Source: CALGLS01 sp965222105 (GTDB taxonomy: Bacteria > Bacteroidota > Bacteroidia > Chitinophagales > Saprospiraceae). From it: 64,000 bases of DNA. Within the stretch, counting starts at the first letter, position 1; every line of letters starts with the position of its first letter. Both the position numbers and the translations under genes were made by a program. Positions 41,865-51,561 of this stretch are shown in pieces. The stretch is from NCBI GenBank assembly GCA_965222105.1, contig CBDCTQ010000075.1:62001-126000 (forward strand), written 5' to 3'. The notes below the pieces were generated by a model, which had not been told where the DNA came from, did not search any database, and worked only from the letters and a program-made list of their open reading frames with translations.

Positions 41865-43400
41865 TCACAACTCCTGAATAAACTTCACCAGATTGGTCTG
41901 CTTTGGCAGGCTCAATTTTTTCCGAAGGCGGTAACGGCCCCCTTCCACCCCCCTGATGGAGATGTTCAGCAAGGTGGCTATTTCCTTCGTCGTCAGGTTC
42001 ATTTTCAGGTAGGCGCACATCTTTTGATCGTAGGTCGTGAGTTTGGGAAAGCGACTGTGCAGTCGCTTAAAAAAATCGGCGTGTACCTGATCGAAATGAG
42101 AAATGAACTGCTCCCAGCTTTCGTCAAGTATGGAGTCTTGTTCGAGCATTCTGATCAGGCGTTTTATCTCCGACTTCATTTGCTGGGTCGATTGGTCTTC
42201 CTTGGTGGCCTTTTGAAGTGCCGCTTTTATGGTGGTCAGCAATTCCCCTTTTTGCATCAGGTGCATGGCAGTGGTGGTGAGTTGTTTTTGCCGGAATTGC
42301 AATTCTCTTTTAAGTGATTCGTGGCGCAGCAGGGTCAGTTGCTCGGCAGCTTCTTCCACCAGCCGTTGTTGTTCCCGTTCGCGTTCCTGATGTTCGGACT
42401 TTAGTTCGGCGGCTTCTGTTTCAAATCGTTTGCGTTGGAAAAAGATGATCCCTGCCAGGAAACATAACAATATAGTTCCGAATGTAGCTTTAGCCAATGC
42501 GGTTTGATACCAGGGCGCTGCGATATGAAAAGGCAACACCAGTTCTCCGGCAGCGGGTTTGCTGTTTTTCCGGGCCCTGACGTGAAAAGCATAGTCTCCC
42601 GGAGGCAGGTTGTTGTATTCTTTTTCCGTTTTTGTCGACCACTCGCTCCAGCCCTGATCCAGCCCCTCCAGGTAGCATTGGTATTGGATCGGGCTTTCGC
42701 CTTCGTACCAGGGAGCCGAGTAGTAAAACCGGATGGCAGACTCCTCCGGTGGCAGGCGCAGCACCTCCCCTACCCCTTCCTCGCCCCTGGCCTGGTGATG
42801 ATTGGAACCAAACACCACGGAGTCTTTTTTGGCAAAAACGTTGATCTGCCGCAATAGCACCCTGATCTCTTTACCGGAGTCTAAATCGAGCTTTTTGAGA
42901 TTCAGATGAATAAACCCTTCGTCGGAGCCGAAAAAAACATTTTCATTGTCGTAGGGATAAATGCATTCAAAACCACTAACCAACAATTTATCTGCCAGGC
43001 CGGGAATCGTCTTTTTAACCACGCTCTTGGCCAGTCCCTTATCTTCAATTTCGAGATAACCTACTTCCTCATCTGCCACAAACCATACATCTCCGGAAGG
43101 GGCTTGCTGCAGAAATTTGATCCACTTGCTGCCGCCGGGATCATCGCCCAGGGCTTCGTTGAAAGAGGTATCCGGGAAAAACCGCTGTCGATTTTCATCA
43201 AAATAATAAACGCCAGACATGGTGCCAAACAAGGGTCGGCCCGGAAGGTCAAAAAACATAATTGTTGAGCCCGGAAGGCAACCCGTCTTTTTCAGTGTAA
43301 AGTTGATAACTAACCGAGTCCTGCTCCAGCCAGAGCCGCAGCCTGAAAATACCCCGGTAAGGATGCGACATCCAAATGCGCTGATCGCCCGCCGACACAA
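41865..43400 (-). CDS. Membrane-spanning HTH regulator, C-terminal portion (frameshifted gene)
   Basis: This ORF is the 3' part of the gene that starts at 44791; its own first 47 or so residues (MCRRAISAFGC...) are out-of-frame translation. True coding resumes at FDLPGRPLFGTMSGVYYF. It then contains the end of a beta-propeller, a triple-tyrosine (Y_Y_Y) domain (YYSAPWYEGE, YQCYLEGLDQGWSEWS, LPPGDYAFHVRA), one membrane helix (TFGTILLCFLAGIIFF), a coiled coil (about EAAELKSEHQEREREQQRL) and a LuxR-like helix-turn-helix (LTTKEIATLLNISIRGVEG). In the corrected 974-residue protein the Y_Y_Y domain is near 680-735, the membrane helix near 770-790 and the HTH near 913-974. Family knowledge: such proteins sense a periplasmic ligand and act on DNA directly. 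The ORF is divergent from the SusC operon. Confidence 0.8.
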   Translation of the reverse strand: MCRRAISAFGCRILTGVFSGCGSGWSRTRLVINFTLKKTGCLPGSTIMFFDLPGRPLFGTMSGVYYFDENRQRFFPDTSFNEALGDDPGGSKWIKFLQQAPSGDVWFVADEEVGYLEIEDKGLAKSVVKKTIPGLADKLLVSGFECIYPYDNENVFFGSDEGFIHLNLKKLDLDSGKEIRVLLRQINVFAKKDSVVFGSNHHQARGEEGVGEVLRLPPEESAIRFYYSAPWYEGESPIQYQCYLEGLDQGWSEWSTKTEKEYNNLPPGDYAFHVRARKNSKPAAGELVLPFHIAAPWYQTALAKATFGTILLCFLAGIIFFQRKRFETEAAELKSEHQEREREQQRLVEEAAEQLTLLRHESLKRELQFRQKQLTTTAMHLMQKGELLTTIKAALQKATKEDQSTQQMKSEIKRLIRMLEQDSILDESWEQFISHFDQVHADFFKRLHSRFPKLTTYDQKMCAYLKMNLTTKEIATLLNISIRGVEGGRYRLRKKLSLPKQTNLVKFIQEL

Positions 43401-44791
43401 TGATCCTTGAAGATTCTTTCAACCCCCTTCAGATCGCCCTGATAGTGCCAGAATTCCCCCCGCTGTTCCACCACAGAAAAACCATTGTAATGACCGCCGA
43501 GGTAATACCCGCCGTCCAATGAAAGAAAATCCCAATTGGGGTGGTCAAAAATCCGGTTGGCAACGTTATCTACGATCCGAAAGGCGCCTTCGTGGTGATT
43601 TAACAATACATTTCCGTCAAAAACGGATATCCCCCATGCCTGTCCGGCCGTGTTTTGGACCAGTCTGAAATCACCCTGTTCTCCCCATTCGCCGTCCTGC
43701 TTCCAGTCATTGACATAAAGACCGTGGGTGGTGGCAAAGTATATGTTTCCATCCTGAATGGCCACATCATAACCCGAACCGTTCAACGGAAAATCGGGGT
43801 GTATTTGCGTAAAGGGAGAATTGACCTGAACATAATCAATGCCATTGTCGAGGCCACACCACAGGTTGTTGTCCCGGTCGTTGTACAATGACAAAATATT
43901 GGAATTTTGAAGGCCGGCGTCTTTGTCGATGTGCCGCACCGTCCTTCCCCCCGCATCGAGCACAACCAGGCCCGCGAGCGTAGTACCAATGGCCATTTGA
44001 CCGTTGGCCAGGGGGGTAGCCGCATATATTCGTTTTTCTTTGAAAAAGGCATTTTTGGAATTGGGCCAGGGGCTCCTTCTGGTGCCGTCAAAAGTGAAAA
44101 TGCCTTGTTTGAGCGTGGTGATCAAACATTGATCTTCCGAAATTGCTAAAAAGGAGGTAATAGGAGAATCCAACTTGTGAAGCCCCACCAGGGTGAAGGC
44201 ATCGCCCTGAAAGGCCAACAAGCCGTTGTGGCTGTCCTGAACGTATAATCGACCCAGTGCCATCCCCATAAATTCGATGACTCCTCCCGACCTGAATACC
44301 CTCATTTCCCGGTTTTTGGAATATCGAAATACGGCATTCCAGGTTCTGAAAAACAAATACCCATCAAATTCTTCAATTTCCCAAACATCTTCAAATTTCT
44401 GGTCCTCCTCCGGAATCAGTTCTTTTAGACTTCGATAGACCAGGTGACCCGATTCATTGGAATGAAAATATCCCAAATCTCCCTGTCCGCCGACATAAAT
44501 TCGACCATCGGAGGCTAGCTTTACCGACCTGACGTTCGTTTTATTGCCAATGGGATAGGTCCTCCAGTAGGTGCCGTCGAAGCGGACCAGCCCTGCATTA
44601 TTGGCGAAGTACATCACGCCGTCCGGGCCTTGTTCAATCGCCCAGGTCTGGGTACCGGCCCGATAATCCTGCCGGGTAAAGTTTTTTACGGGCAACCTGC
44701 CGAGGCTCATCTGACGAGCAGACGCAGTGGTTTGCCCCATAAAGCCCAACACCAGGCACAAACATCCGGTAATTTTGATCACGCCAGTCAT
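43310..44791 (-). CDS. Membrane-spanning HTH regulator, N-terminal sensor portion (frameshifted gene)
   Basis: The start at 44791 gives a signal peptide (MTGVIKITGCLCLVLGFMG). The longer ORF start at 44971 adds 60 unlikely residues. The product is a periplasmic two-component-regulator-type beta-propeller with blades such as GPDGVMYFANNAGLVRFDG, DGRIYVGGQGDLGYF and DRDNNLWCGLDNGIDYV. The frame is lost at a run of five C (43423-43427, plus strand) where four would give LKGLKESSRIIVSAGDQ; the shifted frame is open for about 56 codons (IWMSHPYRGIFRL, LYTEKDGLPSGLNNYVF). A second extra base in the six-A run at 43251-43256 then moves coding into the downstream ORF. Two homopolymer insertions around a conserved segment suggest sequence error rather than decay. 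Confidence 0.8.
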   Translation of the reverse strand: MTGVIKITGCLCLVLGFMGQTTASARQMSLGRLPVKNFTRQDYRAGTQTWAIEQGPDGVMYFANNAGLVRFDGTYWRTYPIGNKTNVRSVKLASDGRIYVGGQGDLGYFHSNESGHLVYRSLKELIPEEDQKFEDVWEIEEFDGYLFFRTWNAVFRYSKNREMRVFRSGGVIEFMGMALGRLYVQDSHNGLLAFQGDAFTLVGLHKLDSPITSFLAISEDQCLITTLKQGIFTFDGTRRSPWPNSKNAFFKEKRIYAATPLANGQMAIGTTLAGLVVLDAGGRTVRHIDKDAGLQNSNILSLYNDRDNNLWCGLDNGIDYVQVNSPFTQIHPDFPLNGSGYDVAIQDGNIYFATTHGLYVNDWKQDGEWGEQGDFRLVQNTAGQAWGISVFDGNVLLNHHEGAFRIVDNVANRIFDHPNWDFLSLDGGYYLGGHYNGFSVVEQRGEFWHYQGDLKGVERIFKDHCVGGRSAHLDVASLPGYFQAAALAGAGLG

Positions 44792-44820
44792 CGAGTTAAA
44801 TATCCGCAAAATTTCGGGGA

Positions 44821-44884
44821 TGTCGTAGTGATGTCGTAGTTTTTTATAGGTAACTATGGGGGAAAACAGCATGACATGTCGTAG
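44821..44884. promoter_or_regulatory. Three direct TGTCGTAG motifs upstream of the regulator gene
   Basis: TGTCGTAG occurs at 44821-44828, 44832-44839 and 44877-44884, and a related TGTCGTA at 45050-45056. The first two are 11 bp apart, one helical turn, and lie 30-48 bp upstream of the regulator's ATG. They could be operator sites for autoregulation; no experimental basis. Confidence 0.4.
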
Positions 44885-44895
44885 CGCATTGCGAT

Positions 44896-45077
44896 TTAAC
44901 GTACAGTTAACGTAATCAATTTTACCGGAATAGTCAACATTGTTGTCTATTTTTGACCCAGCTAAAAGCAAAACAGCAAATATTATTTGGGCTTTCTGCT
45001 ATTTGACTCTGCTCATACAAATCTTTTTTTCGCTTACGCAAAATATAGCTGTCGTATTAAAGCTGAGACTTAACGTA
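44896..45077. promoter_or_regulatory. Three TTAACGTA motifs upstream of susC
   Basis: TTAACGTA occurs at 44896-44903, 44907-44914 and 45070-45077, all in the same direction in the 343-bp divergent gap. The first two are spaced 11 bp apart; the third lies 58 bp before the SusC ATG. One-turn spacing suggests a dimeric DNA-binding protein, the obvious candidate being the LuxR-type HTH of the neighbouring regulator. No good TAnnTTTG box was found here. Confidence 0.4.
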
Positions 45078-45134
45078 CTTTAAATCGAAATAACCAGCAC
45101 TAAAAAATTAACCCTTCCATAAAATCGAGCATGT

Positions 45135-48100
45135 ATGAAATTCAGTTTTACCTTTCTACTTTCCCTTCTTCTGGCTTGTCCCTTCTTTGCACAAAGCACC
45201 CTAAAAGGAAAAGTCACTGATGCCTCCAACGGAGAAGCATTGATCGGAGCCACCATACTGGTGGTAGGAACGGACAAAGGTACCGCAACCGATCTGGATG
45301 GCAGCTTCACGATCGAAAATGTAGCGCTACCTGCCACCCTTCAACTTTCGTATACGGGTTTTAAGACAGAGGAGGTACTGGTAGAAACAGATGCCTTTCT
45401 CGACATTACCCTGGGCACCGACTCCGAGACCCTCGACGAAGTATTGGTGATCGGATATGGCAAACAGGAAAAACGGGTCGCTACCGGATCCATTTCCAAA
45501 ATTTCGGCCGAAGACATGGAAGGCTATGTCGTTTCAGACGTCACCTCCACCCTCGAAGGGCAGGTGGCCGGCCTCATCGTCAATGAATCCAGCGGACAAC
45601 CCGGAGCCAGCAAGACCCTCCTGATACGCGGCATCAGCACCAACGGCGACAACTCACCCCTCTTCATCGTCGATGGCTTGCAGGTAGGCAACATCGACAA
45701 CATCAACACCGGCGATGTGGAGTCGGTCGATGTACTCAAAGACGCCGCCTCCTGTGCCATCTACGGAGCGAGGGCGGCCAACGGCGTAGTCATCATCACG
45801 ACCAAAAAAGGCAAAAACGAATCGGGCGGACAGATCACTTACGAAGGCAGCATCGTCAATTCCAGACCCTGGAGAACCCCCTCCATGTTAAATGCTGCTG
45901 ATTATGTCATGATCACCAGAGAAAAATTTGCCAACAGCAACGAAACGGAAGCCCTGAATGCCCTGGGATTTCCCAATGTAGGTGACAATCTCGACAACAA
46001 CACCGACTGGATGGACGTCATCTTTGAGCCCGCCAACGTGGTCAATCACCGCCTTTCGGCAAATATCAAAAACGCCTTCCTCTCTCTCGATTACTGGGAT
46101 CAAAACGGCGTGATCGGCGGCGAAAAATCGAACTATAAAAGATACGCCGCCCGCATCAACTCCACCAAAGAGATCAACGACTACATCACCATTGGAGAGA
46201 ATGCCTATTTCAACCGGGTGGAAAGCCAAAATATCGGCGTCAACAATGCTTTCGGAACGGTACTCATCGACGCCTTTGCCTACGACCCGCTGACGGGCAT
46301 AGAAAACCCCGACAGAGACTATGGCTTCGAGCAGTCTCAATGGGTACAAAAAGAATACGTCAATCCGCTTAGCCGACTCTTTCTCAGCAACGGTAGCGGT
46401 CATGGCGACCAGATACAGGCCAACGTTTTCCTGGAAATAAAGCCGATCAAAAATGTACGCTTCCGCTCCGACGCCGGTATTGAAACCGGTTGGTGGCAAT
46501 TCCGGGATTTTGTACCCGACTATCACTACCACGATGCCTTTTTCAACCTCAACAACGATGTGGCCCAGGGATATGGCAATTACCAATCACTCCAGTTTGA
46601 AAATTACATCAATTACAACAATAGTTTTGCGCAAATACACAATCTCGACGTCGTGATAGGCGCCTCCTACCGTTCTTCTGAAAGCATCCAGGCCGGAGGC
46701 TCCTCTCAGTCCATTCCAGATGCGGTAAAATTCAATCCCAACTGGCAATACCTCGATGCCGGGCAGGACTCCACCGATCTGAGCTGGGGCAGTGCCAGCG
46801 TCGACTATCGGCTGATCAGTTACTTCGGTCGGCTCCAATACGATTTTGACAAAAAATACCTCTTCACCGCCACCCTGCGCCGCGATGGATCTTCCAATTT
46901 CGGTACCAACAACCGATGGGGACTGTTTCCTTCGTTCTCCGCCGGTTGGGTGATCAGCAAAGAACATTTTTTCACCTTCCGGCCCATCAGTTTCCTCAAG
47001 CTGAGGGCGAGCTGGGGCCTCAATGGTTCCGACCGGATCGGGGCGCTCAGCTATGCTTCCACCATCGAAAATGTATTTACCTATGCCTTTGGGCAAGACC
47101 CCGTATTGTTTACCGGAGCTGCCCTGGCCACCCCTCCCAACCCCAACGTCAAATGGGAGGAAAGCGAACAATACGACATTGGCCTCGAAGTGGAACTACT
47201 CGAAGGCAAATGGACCATCGACGCGGATGTGTATCAAAAAACGACCAGAGACCTGTTGATGGCAGAAACCATTCCAGGATACATTGGAGCCACCAACAAC
47301 CCCATTTCCAACCTCGGAGAGATCCGAAACCAGGGATTTGAATTAGGTATTGGGCACCGCTACCGACAAAAAGATTTTACCCTCAGTGCCCACCTGAGCT
47401 ACACCACCTTCACCAACGAAGTGCTGAAAGTAGCCGGCGAAGCGGGGTTCATCAACGGTTGGAGTTGGCCCGTGCGCAACACACCTATCACCCGTATGAC
47501 GGAGGGCTACCCCGTCGGTCATTTTGTGGGGTATCAGACAGATGGCATTTTTCAGTCACAGGACGAAATATTCAGGCACATCAACAGCCAGGGCGACCTC
47601 CTTCAAGAGGATGCCGTACCCGGTGACATCCGCTTTGTCGACACCAATGGCGACGGCGTCATTAACACCGACGACATCACCCACATCGGCTCTCCCTGGC
47701 CAGATCACGTTTTGGGCCTGACCCTCAATATGAAATACAAGGGTTTCGACATAGGCTTTATTTTCGCGGCTCAGATCGGCCACGACATTTTCAGAACCTA
47801 CGAACGGTCCGATGTCACTTATACCAATTATCAGGATTTTTGGCTCGACCGGTGGACACCGGAAAACCCCGGCAGTAAATATCCCCGCCTCGCATCGAAC
47901 GATCGCAACCTCAACCAACGGCCCTCCGATTTTTACCTGGAAGACGGTACCTTTTTCCGTATGAAAAATCTGCAAATAGGTTACACCTTGCCCACTGACT
48001 TGATCGAACACCTAAAAATGAAGGAATTGAGAATTTACTTCTCCGCCAACAACTTATTTACATTCACCGATTATCAGGGATTTGACCCCGACATTGGGTC

Positions 48101-48188
48101 GAATGGTTGGATTCTCGACACCGGGATCGACAAAGGTTTTTATCCCTCCAACAAAACCCTGGGGGGCGGACTTAAAGTGACGTTTTAA
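45135..48188 (+). CDS. SusC/RagA-family TonB-dependent outer-membrane transporter
   Basis: 1017 residues. Signal peptide 1-19 (cleaved after FFA), then a carboxypeptidase-D regulatory-like domain (about 22-105; LKGKVTDASNGEALIGATI, DLDGSFTI), a TonB-box region (ETLDEVLVIGYGKQEK), a plug domain (about 110-230) with the SusC signature DAASCAIYGARAANGVVIITT from residue 203, and a long beta barrel including the usual VDTNGDGVINTDD segment. Family knowledge: with SusD it forms a bipartite pump that imports oligosaccharides across the outer membrane using TonB energy. SusD follows after 21 bp. The downstream GH16 genes suggest beta-glucan oligosaccharides as cargo (inference). Confidence 0.95.
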   Translation: MKFSFTFLLSLLLACPFFAQSTLKGKVTDASNGEALIGATILVVGTDKGTATDLDGSFTIENVALPATLQLSYTGFKTEEVLVETDAFLDITLGTDSETLDEVLVIGYGKQEKRVATGSISKISAEDMEGYVVSDVTSTLEGQVAGLIVNESSGQPGASKTLLIRGISTNGDNSPLFIVDGLQVGNIDNINTGDVESVDVLKDAASCAIYGARAANGVVIITTKKGKNESGGQITYEGSIVNSRPWRTPSMLNAADYVMITREKFANSNETEALNALGFPNVGDNLDNNTDWMDVIFEPANVVNHRLSANIKNAFLSLDYWDQNGVIGGEKSNYKRYAARINSTKEINDYITIGENAYFNRVESQNIGVNNAFGTVLIDAFAYDPLTGIENPDRDYGFEQSQWVQKEYVNPLSRLFLSNGSGHGDQIQANVFLEIKPIKNVRFRSDAGIETGWWQFRDFVPDYHYHDAFFNLNNDVAQGYGNYQSLQFENYINYNNSFAQIHNLDVVIGASYRSSESIQAGGSSQSIPDAVKFNPNWQYLDAGQDSTDLSWGSASVDYRLISYFGRLQYDFDKKYLFTATLRRDGSSNFGTNNRWGLFPSFSAGWVISKEHFFTFRPISFLKLRASWGLNGSDRIGALSYASTIENVFTYAFGQDPVLFTGAALATPPNPNVKWEESEQYDIGLEVELLEGKWTIDADVYQKTTRDLLMAETIPGYIGATNNPISNLGEIRNQGFELGIGHRYRQKDFTLSAHLSYTTFTNEVLKVAGEAGFINGWSWPVRNTPITRMTEGYPVGHFVGYQTDGIFQSQDEIFRHINSQGDLLQEDAVPGDIRFVDTNGDGVINTDDITHIGSPWPDHVLGLTLNMKYKGFDIGFIFAAQIGHDIFRTYERSDVTYTNYQDFWLDRWTPENPGSKYPRLASNDRNLNQRPSDFYLEDGTFFRMKNLQIGYTLPTDLIEHLKMKELRIYFSANNLFTFTDYQGFDPDIGSNGWILDTGIDKGFYPSNKTLGGGLKVTF

Positions 48189-48209
48189 TACTTTTCAAAA
48201 AAAGAGAAA

Positions 48210-49838
48210 ATGAAATTCATAAATAAAACAATAATCCTCTTCGGTCTTGCCTTTTTTGCAGGCATGCAAAGCTGCAACAAAGATAAGCTGGACGTAGAAC
48301 CCGTCAACGAATTTTTGTCCAGCAATTTTTTCACCACCGAAGACCAGGTATTTTCCGGACTAATAGCTGCCTACGATCCGCTGGGCTGGTCGATGGCCTA
48401 TGGCCACTGGATTTCGTTTGTCATGTTTGGCGAGATCCGCTCCGACAATGCCAATGCCGGCGGCGACCCCTCCAACAATGACCAACCCGGCTGGCAGGAA
48501 TTCGACGACTTTACCAATACCAACACCAACGCAGTTACCCAGCCGATGTACCGACGCAATTACATCGGTATCTTTCGCGCCAACACCGTGTTGGAACAGT
48601 CACAGATAGAGTCGGCCCTCGTAGACCGCTACAAAGCGGAGGCTAAATTTTTGCGGGCCTATTACCACTTCGAGCAGTTCCGGCATTTTGGCCCCATACC
48701 GGTGGTGACCACCTTGCTGGCTCCCGAAGATGTCGACCAGGAAAGAAATACCTTGTCGGAAGTATTTGAGTCGATCGTCATGGATCTGGAAGACGCCATT
48801 GATGTGTTGCCAGCCACCGTGTCCTCCTCCGAGGTGGGGCGGGCCACAAAAGGAGCTGCATTGGCCCTGCTGGGCAAAGCCTATCTGTACTGGGCCGATC
48901 TGCTCAACGACGATCCCGCCAAATTCGACCTGGCAGCCAACTACCTGCAACAGGTGGTAGACCTGGGCATCTATCAACTCGAAGACGACCTTCAATCCCT
49001 TTTCAACTTCAACGCGCGCAACACCGGCGAGTCCGTATTTGAGATCCAACACAACAGCCTCTGGACGAGCGACTGGAGTTGGCTGGAAGGCGTCGACGGC
49101 AACGGCATCATCCAACTCTGCGGCGTGCGCGGCTTGTGCGACGACCATCCCTTTTACCAGGCGGGTTGGGGATTTATGATGCCTACTCAAAGCCTCTTCG
49201 ACCACTATTTGCCCGACGATGGATTCCGCCGCGACGTGGCCATCGCCACCGATGAAGAATTGGCCATCGACATCGATACCTCAGGAGCATCCTGCGCCGT
49301 AGTGGTCGATCAAACGCAGAGCAACCCCATCGACTATACCGGCTACTGGCAGGAAAAATACGCCAACTTCAAATCCTTTGCAGGCACCAACGTCAACGGA
49401 GGAGATGAAAACCTGACCAAAGCCACCAATACCCACCCGATCCGCTATGCCGACGTGTTGTTGATGTTGGCGGAAGCCCTCGCCAGAGGTTCGGGATCGG
49501 AAAGCACGGCTATGATCTACATCGACATTGTCCGGGAACGGGCAGCCGGCCCCGGAGATAATACCGGCAATTTTAAAACGGCCAGCAACATTAGGTCGGA
49601 GCAAGGCTGGAGTCTGCTGGAGCTGATCTGGTACGAGCGGCGTGCCGAACTGGCTATGGAAGGCGACCGTTGGTTTGACCTCGTTCGGTCGGGCCGCGCT
49701 AATGCCGACCTTTTTACTGGTGATGGGGAAAAAGCGGGTAATTTCAACGGCCAACATTTGTGGTTGCCCATATCCTTGGAAGAGACGGATGTAGCTACAA
49801 AACTGACCACCTATCCGGATGCAGGACTCTTTCAATGA
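48210..49838 (+). CDS. SusD/RagB-family glycan-binding lipoprotein
   Basis: 542 residues with a lipoprotein signal ending GMQSC, giving lipidated Cys22. The helical SusD/RagB fold is indicated by the tetratricopeptide-like segments (FLRAYYHFEQFRHFGPIP, GAALALLGKAYLYWADL) and the conserved C-terminal region (HPIRYADVLLMLAEALARG, ELIWYERRAELAMEGDRWFDLVRSG). Family knowledge: it is the surface lid of the SusC transporter and binds the incoming glycan. It follows susC by 21 bp, so both are clearly in one operon. Confidence 0.95.
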   Translation: MKFINKTIILFGLAFFAGMQSCNKDKLDVEPVNEFLSSNFFTTEDQVFSGLIAAYDPLGWSMAYGHWISFVMFGEIRSDNANAGGDPSNNDQPGWQEFDDFTNTNTNAVTQPMYRRNYIGIFRANTVLEQSQIESALVDRYKAEAKFLRAYYHFEQFRHFGPIPVVTTLLAPEDVDQERNTLSEVFESIVMDLEDAIDVLPATVSSSEVGRATKGAALALLGKAYLYWADLLNDDPAKFDLAANYLQQVVDLGIYQLEDDLQSLFNFNARNTGESVFEIQHNSLWTSDWSWLEGVDGNGIIQLCGVRGLCDDHPFYQAGWGFMMPTQSLFDHYLPDDGFRRDVAIATDEELAIDIDTSGASCAVVVDQTQSNPIDYTGYWQEKYANFKSFAGTNVNGGDENLTKATNTHPIRYADVLLMLAEALARGSGSESTAMIYIDIVRERAAGPGDNTGNFKTASNIRSEQGWSLLELIWYERRAELAMEGDRWFDLVRSGRANADLFTGDGEKAGNFNGQHLWLPISLEETDVATKLTTYPDAGLFQ

Positions 49839-49897
49839 AGGAGTTTTGAACAGATATTTAACTAAACCCTTTTTTGATCACTTCAATAAATTATTTA

Positions 49898-51403
49898 ATG
49901 ATGAATAGAATGTTTGAAAAAATCCTTTTTTCATTGTTCGCATTACTGCTAATTACAGTCATTGGCTGTAAAAACGACGATGAAACGCCTTCTACCGACA
50001 ACGTAGTAGCGAGCTTCCAGTATGAAATCAGTTCGACTAATTTCCTGGAGGTTGCTTTTACCAACTTTTCGCAAAACGCCACTTCCTACTCCTGGGATTT
50101 TGGCGATGGCAACACGAGTACAGACGAAAACCCCACTCACATCTATGCTACTGAAGGAGACTATACAGTGACTTTAACAGCCAGAGATGGTTCTGATGAT
50201 GCCATGTTTTCTGAAGACATAACCATCACTGATCCTGATGCTGCGCTTTCTTTATTGGCAGGAGCCACTTCCAAAGAATGGAAGCTGTTTCGCGAAGGCA
50301 TCGCTTTAGAGGTCGGACCAAATGAAGCATCCTCTACAGGATGGTTTGGACTTGAAAATATCGGCGTACGGCCTTGTCTCTACGATGACGTAATTACCTT
50401 CCATCGTGATGGCACCTTTGAATACAACGACAATAATACTTTCTGGGGAGAGTTTGGTGTATGGGGATCGAGTACAGCAGAAAATCCGCTTTTCGAAACT
50501 TGTTTTGAACCAACTGCTGATAACATGACGATTGATGGAAATGACGTTAGTGCCTGGGGATCAGGATCGCATCAGTTCTCTTATAATTCCACCAACAATA
50601 CTTTGACGCTAACCGGTGTTGGCGCCTGGTTGGTGATACCCAACCTGGCAACAGATGAGGTACATGGTGTTGATGCCTTGCCAAGTGAAAAGTCCGTCCC
50701 TATAGTAATCACGGAAGAGAATGGTTATGATCTTATGGTAGTTACTTTCGATCATGGTGATGCCAATGCAGGTGGCCAGGGGTTCCGACGTGCTACCTAC
50801 GTCAGTTATGACGATTGGAATGATGAGCCAGCGCTGGTTGACAGCCCTGCTCCATGTGAATTGGACGTAATAGCTCCCACTGAGATGTCCCATACTTTTG
50901 AAACAGACAATAGCTTTGTTGAATTAGGAGCTCTTGGCGGATCCTCTACCATTACCGTTGGAGTGGATGATCCTACTGATCCCGGTGCCCCGAAAGTGGG
51001 TCAGTTCGACAGGGTCCAAACCGATTTCCAGGAAGCCATGCTACGTGTCAGCCCTGACCCAAAGGATTTTGATTTCAGCAATCTCAGTACGGTGTCTCTT
51101 GAGGTTTATCTCCCCAGTTCAAATGATTACTCGGGCTCTTTAGTTCAAAGAGTTGAAATTGGACTGGCCGATCAAAGCTGTATTCAGCAGTGGTGGACCG
51201 ATCTCTATCAATACACAACTGAGAACATCGACCTGGATACCTGGGTTACACTCACTTATAATCTGGACAGTCCCACATTTGCTACCAACGGAGACAATCC
51301 ACTGGTGAGACCCATTTCTCTTGATATGCTATATATCAACATAGGTGGGGGCGGCCATTCTGATACGGGTACCTTTTATATCAGAAACCTCGTTCTACAA
51401 TAG
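49898..51403 (+). CDS. PKD-domain surface lipoprotein, candidate glycan-binding protein of the SusCD locus
   Basis: 501 residues from the ATG at 49898 (a second ATG follows at once; the TTG at 49874 adds residues before the signal and is less likely). Lipobox ITVIGC gives Cys24. One PKD domain lies at about 45-105 (FSQNATSYSWDFGDGNTST, THIYATEGDYTVTL). A central beta-rich domain carries GATSKEWKLFREGIALEVG and VITFHRDGTFEYND, and a C-terminal jelly-roll-like part (DFSNLSTVSLEVYLPSSND) looks like a carbohydrate-binding module. It sits 59 bp after SusD and before two GH16 genes, where surface glycan-binding proteins are normally encoded. Its function is inferred from position and domain type. 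Confidence 0.7.
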   Translation: MMNRMFEKILFSLFALLLITVIGCKNDDETPSTDNVVASFQYEISSTNFLEVAFTNFSQNATSYSWDFGDGNTSTDENPTHIYATEGDYTVTLTARDGSDDAMFSEDITITDPDAALSLLAGATSKEWKLFREGIALEVGPNEASSTGWFGLENIGVRPCLYDDVITFHRDGTFEYNDNNTFWGEFGVWGSSTAENPLFETCFEPTADNMTIDGNDVSAWGSGSHQFSYNSTNNTLTLTGVGAWLVIPNLATDEVHGVDALPSEKSVPIVITEENGYDLMVVTFDHGDANAGGQGFRRATYVSYDDWNDEPALVDSPAPCELDVIAPTEMSHTFETDNSFVELGALGGSSTITVGVDDPTDPGAPKVGQFDRVQTDFQEAMLRVSPDPKDFDFSNLSTVSLEVYLPSSNDYSGSLVQRVEIGLADQSCIQQWWTDLYQYTTENIDLDTWVTLTYNLDSPTFATNGDNPLVRPISLDMLYINIGGGGHSDTGTFYIRNLVLQ

Positions 51404-51441
51404 ACATTATGCGTATTTTTTTTTCGAAATGTCGACTCTCA

Positions 51442-51472
51442 AACCTTCCAAGTTTTGAAAACTTGGAAGGTT
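51442..51472. repeat. 31-bp perfect palindrome
   Basis: AACCTTCCAAGTTTT at 51442-51456 is followed by G51457 and its exact reverse complement at 51458-51472, 39 bp after the lipoprotein stop. No T tract follows, so it is not a standard terminator. It may be a mobile or REP-like hairpin, an mRNA-stabilising end, or a protein site. Confidence 0.7.
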
Positions 51473-51561
51473 GAGCCCTCGCAATTTTAAACTCGAATAG
51501 GCCAAATATTTTCGAGTACTTGGTTTAATTAGTATTGATATATAATAAAATGGTTTAATGG

